This document shows positions 1 to 7,655 of a DNA stretch of 47,922 bases, one piece after another. The stretch comes from a virus. The stretch covers positions 1-47,922 of IMG/VR virus record IMGVR_UViG_3300018984_000079; one strand, 5' to 3'. The position numbers were made by a program, and so were the translations under genes. How positions within the stretch are numbered: position 1 is the stretch's first letter; the number at the start of each line of letters is the position of its first letter. The notes beneath the pieces are model-generated. The model had not been told where the DNA came from. It did not search any database and worked only from the letters and a program-made list of their open reading frames with translations.

Positions 1-477
1 ATGAAAATAGCTTATAATTTCCAGTCTGCCATAACTGAGTTTAAAGAAGAGATTACTTCTTTAACTATTTTAAATATGGCTTCGGATTTTCTACAAGGAA
101 AATCTCCGTACGTCGAAGGTTTGCCAGAAACTTACAATTTTTACTGTCAAGTAAATGGCTACGATTTCTGGGATAGAATCAAATATTTGACCACAAAAGA
201 TGTGGATGTATTTGATTTAGAAGTGTTTATTAAAGCCCCAATTTCGTTTTTAGATGTTATAATTCCTCAAGGCATTCGTTTATCTAACGGTATAAAAACT
301 TTTAAAGATTTTAAAGATAATGGCAGTAATCCAGTTTTTACTTTGCCAGACGGAAAAATAGTTTTAAGAACTAATTTATTTGGAACAATAGCTACAAAGG
401 AAGAAACGAAAATATATCTGAAAAATAATTACGAGCTTTTGTACGATACACAGGTGCAAGACCTCCTTGTTGTATAA
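1..477 (+). CDS. Hypothetical protein, AT-rich
   Basis: A 158-aa protein that I do not recognise. It is soluble-looking, with no signal peptide or membrane segment, and rich in Lys, Asn, Phe and Tyr. Its base composition is clearly more AT-rich than the phage genes that follow, so it may be host-derived or a transferred cargo gene. The ATG falls on the first base of the window, so the true start could lie further upstream. About 90 bases of AT-rich sequence separate it from the portal gene. Confidence 0.5.
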   Translation: MKIAYNFQSAITEFKEEITSLTILNMASDFLQGKSPYVEGLPETYNFYCQVNGYDFWDRIKYLTTKDVDVFDLEVFIKAPISFLDVIIPQGIRLSNGIKTFKDFKDNGSNPVFTLPDGKIVLRTNLFGTIATKEETKIYLKNNYELLYDTQVQDLLVV

Positions 478-566
478 TGTGGCTTGTGATGCCTTTACAA
501 AAGCAATATATAAACAACTTGTTGATACTTCCAGCAGGTTTTTTTTGTAAAATACTATGACAATGA

Positions 567-1781
567 ATGTCAACAAAAAATACAGCGTCCAAATTCTTCA
601 CTGTAAACCTAGCAGACGTAAAGATACCAGATGTAAAGCCAACCCGCATCAAGTTTAATGAGTCAGAGGACTTCGTAAAATGGGGAATCGGCAATAAATG
701 GCCCAATTACCTAATTGAATCAGTACAGAAATCTACAGTCCACTCAGGATACATTCGTCGTCGCCGGTCAATGATTTCGGGCGAGGGTTTCTCGGTATCA
801 GACAATGCAAAAGAAGCTTTGAAGAAAATCAATGGTGAAGGGATGTCGGCTGACAAGCTCTTGAAGCGGGTAGCCGTTGACCTATCTATTCTTGAAATGA
901 TGGCAGTACAAGTCATCTGGTCTAAGGACAGAAAATCAATCGCCGAGCTTCACTACGTTGATTCGTCTAAGATGCGCCCCCACAAGGTTACAGACGAATA
1001 TGACAACGTGCTTGGTTATTGGCTTTGCGCTGACTGGCAGGATTACAAAAGGCAGGAACCCGTATTCATCGAAGCATTCTCGGCAGACCCGGCCAACATT
1101 GGCAGGGGATATAAGGCTGCCCAGCTAACGGATAAACAGAAGAAAGCCGACGTTGGCGCTCAACTGTTCGTCCACTTCAAGCAGACTTTAGGTCAGAGTT
1201 TTTTCCCTGAGGTCTCTTACACGTCCTGCCTCAATGCGGTTGAACTGGAAGGTGAGCTTTCCAAATACGGCCTCAATACAGTATTGAACGGCTTCTTCGC
1301 AGGTGCAATATTGGAACACGTTGCCAATATGACCGACGAGGAGAAGTTCCAGTTTCAACAAGACGTAAAGAGTAATTTTGTTGGCTCTGAGAACGCTAAC
1401 AAGCTGATGATCATTATCTCCGAGCAACTGGACACTGTTAAGATAACGCCCTACAATTCTGCTGACAGCACATCGTTGTTGAACGCCCTGAAAGACAATG
1501 CCATAGGCCAAATCTGCACCGCCCACGGTGGCGATTCTATCCTAGCCAACGTCACAAAAGACGGCAGCACATTGGGTTCCGATGGTAAATTATACAACAC
1601 TGCTTTACAAATTTATCACAACACAGTTATCCGTGAGTTACAAGAAGGCCCATTGGAAATAATCACCCACTACCTGGAAAGCAAAGGCTTCACTGACTTC
1701 GACTTAGACATCACGTCTCGCTCAATGACCACTGAGGAACTGGACAACCAAACCAAACTTGACGAACAAGACTTTTGTTAA
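567..1781 (+). CDS. Phage portal protein (second element)
   Basis: A 404-aa protein resembling portal proteins of Bacteroidota siphophages: an N-terminal stretch with a 'KWGIGNKWPNYLIESV' type motif, a central region with aromatic and acidic blocks, and a C-terminal segment carrying 'DNAIGQICTAHGG', comparable to the membrane-like clip region of portals. Portals form the dodecameric ring through which DNA enters the capsid. It shares the 'KWG..N.(F/W)P' signature with the portal at 19.1 kb but is otherwise diverged, so it belongs to a different phage. No terminase or capsid accompanies it in the window. Function is inferred from motif, size and the lysis genes that follow. Confidence 0.7.
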   Translation: MSTKNTASKFFTVNLADVKIPDVKPTRIKFNESEDFVKWGIGNKWPNYLIESVQKSTVHSGYIRRRRSMISGEGFSVSDNAKEALKKINGEGMSADKLLKRVAVDLSILEMMAVQVIWSKDRKSIAELHYVDSSKMRPHKVTDEYDNVLGYWLCADWQDYKRQEPVFIEAFSADPANIGRGYKAAQLTDKQKKADVGAQLFVHFKQTLGQSFFPEVSYTSCLNAVELEGELSKYGLNTVLNGFFAGAILEHVANMTDEEKFQFQQDVKSNFVGSENANKLMIIISEQLDTVKITPYNSADSTSLLNALKDNAIGQICTAHGGDSILANVTKDGSTLGSDGKLYNTALQIYHNTVIRELQEGPLEIITHYLESKGFTDFDLDITSRSMTTEELDNQTKLDEQDFC

Positions 1782-1809
1782 GGTCATTTTCTTTTACACT
1801 CGGAACGAA

Positions 1810-2124
1810 ATGAATGAAAAACTGAAGCGGGTGGGCCGAGTCGCGCCATACACCCGAGGCGGACGGATAGCGACGAGAAACCTTGATCTGATACCACCAG
1901 CAGACCATCCAGCCTCAAGAGCCTTGGATGCTGGAACCTTCCGCTACTATGACATCTCACGCAACAGTGCTGTAGTTGTCAACGGGGTATCATCCGGTTT
2001 AGATGCCAATCCCAACCTGAAGAACCTGCCGGTGCAGGGACAGTGGCGCAGTATGGCTAGAGATCGCATATCAGTTGTCACGGCATACTGGGACCTCAAT
2101 GAAGAGGTTTGGAAACCATTATAA
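1810..2124 (+). CDS. Hypothetical phage protein
   Basis: A 104-aa basic protein. I chose the ATG at 1810 over an upstream in-frame start at 1759 that would overlap the portal C-terminus. Its N-terminal half is rich in Arg and Gly and the C-terminal half ends in 'YWDLNEEVWKPL'. I do not recognise a domain. Its position directly after the portal and before an adaptor-like gene suggests a small virion or head-completion protein, but that is only context. Confidence 0.5.
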   Translation: MNEKLKRVGRVAPYTRGGRIATRNLDLIPPADHPASRALDAGTFRYYDISRNSAVVVNGVSSGLDANPNLKNLPVQGQWRSMARDRISVVTAYWDLNEEVWKPL

Positions 2125-2142
2125 AATCTTACCCAACAACCA

Positions 2143-2673
2143 ATGCGATTTATAATCGATAAGACTTACCTCGTTGAACGGACAACAGTCAATTACCAAA
2201 AGGACGAATCATCCATACGAGTAGCCTTCAATAACGTGGACTTCTTCTACTTACGCAAAGTCCTGACCTCCGGGCTACACGGTTTTTTCACCAGCTACGC
2301 CAACACATCAACTACCAATCCAGTCACGCTGACGGTTATTCAGTTGGAAGCATACAAGCTGGCTCAGTATTACTTTGCCCTGATGGTCCACTGGGATTTA
2401 CTCGCGATGACAACTGTAGCCACAGTTGAGATAGGCCCCATCTCGTCTGAAAGGTTAGCCGACCTGGCCCAAATCAAGGAGCGACGAAACGAGCTGTACA
2501 ACCGAGCCGAACAAGTGAAGTCGGAGCTACTGGCATATATTAACAACAACCGCGCAGAGTTCGAGCAGTACTACCCGTTCGAGAAGGTAGACCAGAACCA
2601 AGACAAAGTAATCACGAATGGCACGTCTCCAATCGTTTTCGTCAACGAACCCCAAAAATATTATGGGATATAA
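2143..2673 (+). CDS. Head-tail adaptor-like protein (DUF6712-like)
   Basis: A 176-aa, mostly helical protein with many Tyr and Gln residues and a 'RLADLAQIKERRNELYNRAE' helix. It occupies the same place after the portal as the larger protein at 20.4 kb, and both look like the DUF6712 type found next to Bacteroidota phage portals. A role as head-tail connector or adaptor is inferred from this parallel. The main prophage version is nearly twice as long, so this one is either a short family member or reduced. Confidence 0.45.
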   Translation: MRFIIDKTYLVERTTVNYQKDESSIRVAFNNVDFFYLRKVLTSGLHGFFTSYANTSTTNPVTLTVIQLEAYKLAQYYFALMVHWDLLAMTTVATVEIGPISSERLADLAQIKERRNELYNRAEQVKSELLAYINNNRAEFEQYYPFEKVDQNQDKVITNGTSPIVFVNEPQKYYGI

Positions 2674-2699
2674 CCTATTGAGAAAAGTAAATCTGCAAT

Positions 2700-2909
2700 A
2701 TGGAATATATACCTAAACCACGAAGCACAGTGACACACGCACTCATCGAAACTACAGGCTATGTCGGAGCAATCAGTTCTGTTATGTGCTTCTTACTAAA
2801 CTACTTCCAGCACGCCACGGTCAACGAGACCTTCGTGACGATCATCTCCGTGCTGACGATAATCAACTTATCCATCAGCATCGTGCAAAAGCTGTTCGGT
2901 AAAAATTAA
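2700..2909 (+). CDS. Holin-like small membrane protein
   Basis: A 69-aa protein with two predicted membrane segments (about residues 20-37 and 44-62) and a short basic C-terminus ending in KLFGKN. Size, topology and position just before the lysozyme fit a phage holin, which opens the inner membrane so the endolysin can reach peptidoglycan. It sits 12 bases before another small membrane protein, so the pair may be holin and antiholin or two cooperating holins. Confidence 0.55.
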   Translation: MEYIPKPRSTVTHALIETTGYVGAISSVMCFLLNYFQHATVNETFVTIISVLTIINLSISIVQKLFGKN

Positions 2910-2921
2910 GAAATCTGACTG

Positions 2922-3104
2922 ATGGACCCAGAAAACCTGTACAAGCATCCCATATCAACCTTTCTCGGCTGCGTGATTTCGCTGCTGCTCATTGGAGCCG
3001 TGATGCACTACAAACCCGACAATGAAATTGCGCTGACAGTTCTCGGTTTTATTCCGGCCATCTGGGGTTCATTACTCGGCAAGAAAAAGTCTTCCGATGA
3101 ATAA
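2922..3104 (+). CDS. Second holin-like small membrane protein
   Basis: A 60-aa protein with two hydrophobic segments (about residues 12-29 and 36-52) and a charged tail (GKKKSSDE). Its stop codon directly abuts the GTG start of the lysozyme gene, indicating translational coupling in one lysis operon. A holin or antiholin role is inferred from topology and neighbours. Confidence 0.55.
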   Translation: MDPENLYKHPISTFLGCVISLLLIGAVMHYKPDNEIALTVLGFIPAIWGSLLGKKKSSDE

Positions 3105-3536
3105 GTGTTCAACCTATCCCAAGCAGGTCTCAACCTCATCAAGCGATTCGAGGGCTGCACATTAGTTGCTTACTTGTGTCCGGCCAATGTCTGGACCATT
3201 GGCTACGGTCATACGGGTTCCGATGTGTGCGAAGGCCGTGAGATAACGATGTCGAAAGCCGAAGAGCTTTTGCGCCAGGATGCCAAAAAGTTCGTTGACG
3301 GAGTACACAAGCTAATTACGGTAGTTATCAATCAAAACCAGTTCGATGCACTGGTATCGTTCGCATTCAATCTGGGTTTAAGCGCTTTGAAAGGCGCTAC
3401 CCTTCTGAAGTACGTCAATGAAAAGAAATTCAACGCCGCAGCCTTAGAGTTCGTCAAATGGAATAAGGCCAACGGTCACGTCCTGAACGGACTTACCCTC
3501 CGCAGACAGGCAGAGGCAAAACTGTTTATCAAATAA
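3105..3536 (+). CDS. Phage lysozyme, GH24 endolysin
   Basis: A 143-aa muramidase of the T4/P1/P22-type lysozyme family, which cleaves the MurNAc-GlcNAc bond in peptidoglycan. The catalytic signature Glu-(8)-Asp/Cys-(5)-Thr is present as Glu16 (RFEG), Cys25 and Thr31 (WTIGYGHTG). The conserved 'QFDALVSFAFNLG' segment and C-terminal 'LRRQAEAKLF' are also there. No signal peptide is seen, so release would depend on the holin-like proteins upstream. It starts with GTG immediately after the preceding stop. Length is normal for the family and the gene looks intact. Confidence 0.9.
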   Translation: MFNLSQAGLNLIKRFEGCTLVAYLCPANVWTIGYGHTGSDVCEGREITMSKAEELLRQDAKKFVDGVHKLITVVINQNQFDALVSFAFNLGLSALKGATLLKYVNEKKFNAAALEFVKWNKANGHVLNGLTLRRQAEAKLFIK

Positions 3537-3553
3537 AATTCTTTCCGCCCGCA

Positions 3554-3799
3554 ATGAAAGCATATCATATTGTAAAGCTCTTATTAGGATATAGTTTCTT
3601 TGGAACTCCCTTGTTTACGATATACCTCTTAATAGGAGCGATACTCGCTAGTCTATCAACTGAAATGAATAAAGGCTATGGACTGATAGCAGGTAGCTTT
3701 ATAGTTGATGTATCAATATCTATGTTCGTGCTAGCTATATCATCCTTAGGATACGTTGTTACACGTCATTTTACCCAAAAGGATGGTGATAGAACATAA
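3554..3799 (+). CDS. Small two-segment membrane protein
   Basis: An 81-aa protein with hydrophobic segments at about residues 7-34 and 44-68 and a charged C-terminus. It follows the lysozyme by 17 bases in a noticeably more AT-rich stretch. It may be another lysis-related membrane protein or a cargo gene; I recognise no specific family. Confidence 0.45.
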   Translation: MKAYHIVKLLLGYSFFGTPLFTIYLLIGAILASLSTEMNKGYGLIAGSFIVDVSISMFVLAISSLGYVVTRHFTQKDGDRT

Positions 3800-3858
3800 T
3801 GTATCTTGCTAGTTGGTTGCAGACCTTCAAAGGCTAACCTGTTAATTTTCAATATTTT

Positions 3859-4017
3859 ATGCTAATAGATAAGGTAATAGAAGCTATTACACCGCCCTGG
3901 CTGTTGCCATATTCTCAGAGAACAAAGCATTCTATTGAAATTATCTCAACCGACTTCCATTCTCACTGGTCAAAAAGCTTCTTGTTTGCATATATGAATT
4001 ATCTAAAAATAACCTAA
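3859..4017 (+). CDS. Possible small ORF in otherwise gene-free stretch
   Basis: A 52-codon open frame beginning at ATG 3859 in the 276-base gap between 3800 and 4075. The peptide has a short amphipathic N-terminus, a Pro-Pro-Trp segment and aromatic C-terminal residues. There is no recognisable domain and no strong ribosome-binding site, so it may not be expressed. Nothing else convincing is visible in this gap. Confidence 0.25.
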   Translation: MLIDKVIEAITPPWLLPYSQRTKHSIEIISTDFHSHWSKSFLFAYMNYLKIT

Positions 4018-4075
4018 CCTTTTCTTTAAAATATTTTATTTTATCAATAAATTATGCTATTTTTACTAGTCAATA

Positions 4076-4429
4076 ATGACGCAACAACAATCAAACTTTC
4101 TTAGAAAAATGGCAAAATCATCCACTCCCGCAGTTCAGTCCGAAGTTCCCGCAGTAGAAGTTCAAACTATCCCTACAATTGAAGAGCGTGTGCTAGCGGT
4201 CGAATTGATCGTTAATGAACTAATTAATCGTAAGCCTGCCGCCCGTGAACTAACTGACGAGCAACGCCTTGAATTGAATCGTCGGTCTATGGAGAAAAAG
4301 CGCCAGCAAGCGGCTGTAGCAAAGGGATTCGACGACTGAGAGCAAATGCAAGCAGCTAAGGCCGCGGGTTTCCTATTGGGTGCTCCCTACAATCAGTGGT
4401 TGGCGACTCAACAGCCCACCCAAGAGTGA
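4076..4429 (+). pseudogene. Hypothetical protein with in-frame TGA at 4337
   Basis: An 87-aa frame (4076-4339) rich in Gln, Ala, Glu and Arg, ending in 'AVAKGFDD'. The TGA at 4337-4339 is followed in the same frame by 29 more sense codons (EQMQAAKAAGFLLGAPY and onward to TGA at 4427). The two parts read as one continuous Ala/Gln-rich helical protein of about 117 residues. The sequence could be a nonsense-mutated gene, a stop-readthrough product, or an 87-aa protein followed by a coincidental open frame. It is followed by a rho-independent terminator at 4452. No known family recognised. Confidence 0.45.
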
Positions 4430-4451
4430 CAGCTACTCACCCACCAATAAT

Positions 4452-4480
4452 AAGGGACCTTATGTAGGGTCCCTTTTTTA
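4452..4480 (+). terminator. Rho-independent terminator
   Basis: AAGGGACC pairs with GGTCCCTT around a short loop and is followed by a run of T. It closes the left-hand gene block on the plus strand. Confidence 0.8.
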
Positions 4481-4573
4481 TTTTAATGTTATACCAATGT
4501 TAAACCCAATGAAAAACCCCTTATACATCATATTGAAAATCAATACATTAAATCCAAAAGGGTTGTAGAATGT

Positions 4574-4611
4574 AAGGGATTCGAACCCATGACCTCCGCC
4601 CTGTCAAGGCG
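4574..4611 (-). pseudogene. tRNA-Val(GAC) fragment, candidate att site
   Basis: Read on the minus strand, this gives an anticodon stem-loop with loop TTGACAG (U33, anticodon GAC, A37), a variable loop AGGTC and a T-arm with GGGTTCGAATCCC. The D-arm and 5' acceptor strand are absent, and the sequence after the T-loop no longer makes a good acceptor. tRNA 3' portions are classic targets of phage tyrosine integrases. The missing 5' half points to higher coordinates, so the integrated element would extend rightwards from here. Assignment as an att site is inference. Confidence 0.65.
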
Positions 4612-4715
4612 ATATTTGTTCATATTGGCTATTCTTACCCAACCAATCAGAACAAAAAGCGGTCAAATTTAAAGAATTTGGGACCTATTGCAAACAGGAA
4701 GACAACGAGTATAAA

Positions 4716-4739
4716 AATTTGTTGTACCGATGTTGTACC
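4716..4739 (+). repeat. GTTGTACC direct repeats, possible integrase arm sites
   Basis: GTTGTACC occurs at 4721-4728 and again at 4732-4739. The longer form AATTTGTTGTACC (4716-4728) is repeated exactly at 47907-47919, over the first codons of the integrase gene. Matching short repeats at the two ends of an integrated element fit integrase-binding arm sites. Confidence 0.55.
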
Positions 4740-4743
4740 AAAA

Positions 4744-5346
4744 TTACTGCTGGGGCTCAGACAGGTATTTGGCAACAGTGCGATGAGAAATGCCCAGTTG
4801 GCGGCCGATAGCCCGATCAGAAGCGTTTTGAAGTTTCAGTGCCAAAATACGCCTGCGCAATTTTTCGTCTAGCTCAGGTCTACCGAACGGCTGGCCAGAT
4901 TTAGTACCCTTCACCTTTGCCCGGGCGATGCCGGCGTTGACTCGCTCCAGGTGGCGTACCTTCTCCTGCTTGGCTAGCGTAGACAGCAACGAGATAATTA
5001 CGTGCTTGAACATACCAGAGCTATCAATGTACTGTTCGGTCAGGGATCGAAAGGTCACTCCATAACTCTCTAACTGGTCGAGGTAATGAATGGACTTTAC
5101 CGTGCCCTCCCGGCTGAACCGATCCAGGCTCCAAAACAGCAACATTTCGAACCGGTGCTGGTAGGCATCATTCATCATACGCTTGAAGTTGGGCCGATCG
5201 GCTTCAGCTTTGCTGCCACTCACTACGTCGACGTATTCATCTACAATCTCATAAGCGTGAGAAGTACAGAATCTCCTCAGTTCGATGAGCTGGTTTTCGG
5301 CGGATTGGTCTTTGGTGGAGACCCGGGCATAAATGGCGATCTGCAT
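4744..5346 (-). CDS. Serine recombinase, resolvase/invertase family
   Basis: A 200-aa small serine recombinase that breaks and rejoins DNA through a phosphoserine intermediate. The catalytic domain starts with 'IAIYARVSTKDQ' (Arg8, nucleophile Ser10), followed by 'WSLDRFSREG' (Arg75, Arg79). A helical linker leads to a C-terminal HTH around residues 165-198 (ASDRAIGRQLGISHRTVAKY). Length matches resolvases and invertases such as Tn3 resolvase or Gin. It lies 3 bases after the AlbA_2 gene, so the two form an operon next to the presumed element end. No obvious invertible segment was found, so it could be a resolvase, a second integration function or transposon-derived. Confidence 0.9.
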   Translation of the reverse strand: MQIAIYARVSTKDQSAENQLIELRRFCTSHAYEIVDEYVDVVSGSKAEADRPNFKRMMNDAYQHRFEMLLFWSLDRFSREGTVKSIHYLDQLESYGVTFRSLTEQYIDSSGMFKHVIISLLSTLAKQEKVRHLERVNAGIARAKVKGTKSGQPFGRPELDEKLRRRILALKLQNASDRAIGRQLGISHRTVAKYLSEPQQ

Positions 5347-5349
5347 AAC

Positions 5350-6285
5350 CTAATTAAAATCAGCGAGTTTAATAGATAAAATGTGACCAGTTACAAGCTT
5401 TATTGTTAAATCAGATACTTCTAAATGCTTTCTATTTTGATACATTTCAGACATCAGTTTAACCATTTTCTCATTGTTATAATGAAATATAGTATGACAA
5501 AGAAATTCAATTCCACCATTATAAATTCCTTTAGGAGAAATCAGCAGATTATTTTCTTTATATGAAAAGGTTTCAAAAAAAAACATTTCATCCTTATAAG
5601 GCCCTATTTTCAATTCCATAGAACTTATTGCAACAGGTCTCCTCCCAGTATTTTCTAATGTCAAGGGTGTTCTAAGTCTAAACTGTATCTCCCCATAACC
5701 GCTTAAAAATGAAATATTATTTCTAGGGTAGTAAGCAGATAACTCATATTCAGGAATAATATTCTTCCGATCATAATACATCAGCTCAATATCATGCCTG
5801 GAAGCAATTAGTGAGTCTGTATTTTTTCTTACGAAAATCCTTTCTTTTTCAGATCGAGACTTACCGTCTTTTGTGAAAGTTTGGTAATTCACGATTAAGT
5901 GAGGTTTATCAATAGAAGGAGGAATATGAATTACATTAAGAGTTGACCCTTCAAAGTCCATTGGAATTACACTGAATGAAAATAACCTATCTACTCTACT
6001 AGCAACAAGATTGGTTAAGTCACTAAGATCGCTCAAACCTGAATCAGTAAAAACGGTATTATACAGAAGATTTTTGTCCTCATCGTATCCAATTACCATT
6101 AAGCCATCAGGGCCAAAGGTGTTAGCAATAGCACAGGCGTGTCTTAAAAATTGATTGATCCCCTCTTCTGTTTTAAGATTAAACCATTGTCTTTTGAAAT
6201 CAAATTTTGAGTTTTCAGATTTATTGCCGTTCCTGCCTTGCTGAATTAATGTGGTTACTTCACGGACTATCTCATCTCGCGTCAT
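5350..6285 (-). CDS. AlbA_2/Schlafen-type putative DNA-binding protein
   Basis: About 311 aa from the ATG at 6285. An in-frame extension up to 6444 is open but looks non-coding (Trp/Lys-rich, no family match). The N-terminal 160 residues match the AlbA_2 (Schlafen AlbA_2) pattern: 'SKFDFKRQWFNL', 'FLRHACAIANTFGPDGLMVIG' and a later 'KERIFVRKN' block. The remaining half is beta-rich with no recognised domain. AlbA_2 proteins are thought to bind nucleic acid, and some act in phage defence. This one is co-transcribed with a serine recombinase near the end of a prophage, a typical cargo position, so a defence or regulatory role is possible but unproven. Confidence 0.75.
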   Translation of the reverse strand: MTRDEIVREVTTLIQQGRNGNKSENSKFDFKRQWFNLKTEEGINQFLRHACAIANTFGPDGLMVIGYDEDKNLLYNTVFTDSGLSDLSDLTNLVASRVDRLFSFSVIPMDFEGSTLNVIHIPPSIDKPHLIVNYQTFTKDGKSRSEKERIFVRKNTDSLIASRHDIELMYYDRKNIIPEYELSAYYPRNNISFLSGYGEIQFRLRTPLTLENTGRRPVAISSMELKIGPYKDEMFFFETFSYKENNLLISPKGIYNGGIEFLCHTIFHYNNEKMVKLMSEMYQNRKHLEVSDLTIKLVTGHILSIKLADFN

Positions 6286-6459
6286 GAGGATATTAGTAAG
6301 GATATAGTGTGGACATAAAGGTACTCTTTTTTGTCCACCTTTCCACCCATCGAAAACAGCGAAATTTTGGACATTTTTTGCCCAATTTTTAGGGAGGGTT
6401 TTTGTCCACCCTTGATCAGGATAAACGAGCGTTTTTACCAGCACAGTAAAACCAACAAA

Positions 6460-6494
6460 ACGGGGCTGTTTTTAACAAGGAACGGGGCTGTTTT
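6460..6494 (+). repeat. Two direct repeats upstream of the AlbA_2 operon
   Basis: ACGGGGCTGTTTT occurs at 6460-6472 and again at 6482-6494, a period of 22 bases (about two helical turns). TTTTTGTCCACC also occurs twice nearby (about 6328 and 6400). They lie between the divergent AlbA_2 operon and the first late promoter, so they may be operator sites. Confidence 0.4.
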
Positions 6495-6578
6495 CAAGGA
6501 ACGATTATTTCAGTACACCCCCTTCCTGCTGCGCCTTCAGGTGTTAGAGTAAAAACACTTATTTTTCACAAAGCCTTG

Positions 6579-6612
6579 TCCTTTCCGCCCTAGGATTGAT
6601 TCCCGTATTTCG
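6579..6612 (+). promoter_or_regulatory. Phage late promoter-like element 1
   Basis: TCCTTTCC (6579-6586), then 18 bases, then GTATTTCG (6605-6612). The ATG of the first tail gene follows 15 bases later. It is one of five elements with the same box, the same spacing and a TAnnTTCG-like second box; this copy deviates in the first two bases of the second box. Confidence 0.7.
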
Positions 6613-6627
6613 ATTGAAATTTATGCT

Positions 6628-7131
6628 ATGATCTCCATCCAGATCCCCGTCAAGGCGCACGTATATAAATATCTGACCCGTCAATTCGGGCCGGACATGA
6701 CGCTATCCAGATCCAACTCGGTTGGTTTGTTGCTTATGCATTTACTCAAGCGCAATTCAAATGACAAGCAGTATGACTACGTGACCAAATCTTATGAGAA
6801 TAGCTACACGGTACTGATTCCGAAGCCTTTTGTATTTAATCGCGGCATTCGCTATCTAAGCACGTATTCGGCGATGCAGCTCAACAACTTCGTGGATGAC
6901 CTGATCAAGGAACAGTTTTTCACCTTCATGGAACTCCAGCTATCAGCCGGCATGATACGCCGGGATGCGATCTACAAGTTTCGGGAGCGCTATGGATTCG
7001 GGGAAGACGAGCTAGCCTTCGACACCCTAAAAAAAGCCTTTTATCGACACGAGCGATCACGGCGGACACCGGAGGCTCCATCTAACCCGCTAGGCCATGC
7101 CTCACTCTCTGCTTTCGCTCGCACGGCCTAG
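6628..7131 (+). CDS. Hypothetical phage protein
   Basis: A 167-aa protein, basic and largely helical, with 'VKAHVYKYLTRQFGPDM' near the start and 'YKFRERYGFGEDELAFDTLKKAF' near the end. It resembles small conserved proteins found at module edges of Bacteroidota phages, but I cannot give a function. It is the first gene after late promoter element 1. Its 3' end overlaps the next gene by 35 bases, so the extreme C-terminus, rich in Arg, Pro and Ser, may be loosely constrained. Confidence 0.6.
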   Translation: MISIQIPVKAHVYKYLTRQFGPDMTLSRSNSVGLLLMHLLKRNSNDKQYDYVTKSYENSYTVLIPKPFVFNRGIRYLSTYSAMQLNNFVDDLIKEQFFTFMELQLSAGMIRRDAIYKFRERYGFGEDELAFDTLKKAFYRHERSRRTPEAPSNPLGHASLSAFARTA

Positions 7132-7654
7132 CGGCGACAATCTCGGCGGCCTGCTGGCCCTGCAATTATTCAAAGCCTCGGATGTAGTCAGGCTTGCTGA
7201 TCACGACGGCGTTATTCTGCCTGAGTCCTTACAGATGAGGAGCGGCGTTACCATAGCCGGCATGTATTTCACGCCCGGCACTGCGGCTTTTTCACAGGAC
7301 GCAGCAGAAACGGATCAGGGAGACCTGTACAAGTGGAAGCTTGCCTTCTCAGTTCCCAAACTTGCGCCTGACATTCACTACTGGCTCCAGGCCCAGCGCG
7401 GCTATGATCTCATAGCTATCGTTATGGACGGAAATCGCAACTCGCTGATGATTGGCAATCCCGATTACCCCCTAACGCTAAAGGCTAATCTGGACACGGG
7501 CAATAAACCTTCAGCCAAAAATGACTACGGATTTACTCTTGTCGGCGAAAGCCCCGACCCGGCGCTGTTCTATTTAATGTTCGAATCTGCTTTGCCTCCT
7601 CCGCGCAAGGTGTTTTCGTCTGGATTTTCGTTCGGATTTTTACGCATCCCCTAA
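7097..7654 (+). CDS. Hypothetical phage structural protein
   Basis: A 185-aa protein without membrane segments. It is beta-rich (TIAGMYFTPGTAAFSQ, YGFTLVGESPDPALFY) and has a Phe/Gly/Ser-rich C-terminus, like small tail or fibre-associated proteins. It starts inside the preceding gene and ends one base before the fibre gene start, so it is part of the same operon. A virion role is inferred from the neighbours only. Confidence 0.55.
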   Translation: MPHSLLSLARPSGDNLGGLLALQLFKASDVVRLADHDGVILPESLQMRSGVTIAGMYFTPGTAAFSQDAAETDQGDLYKWKLAFSVPKLAPDIHYWLQAQRGYDLIAIVMDGNRNSLMIGNPDYPLTLKANLDTGNKPSAKNDYGFTLVGESPDPALFYLMFESALPPPRKVFSSGFSFGFLRIP

Positions 7655-7655
7655 T

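Noticed and set aside
6286-6444. N-terminal extension of the AlbA_2 protein
   Set aside because: Low similarity to the family and Trp/Lys-rich; the ATG at 6285 directly precedes the conserved domain.
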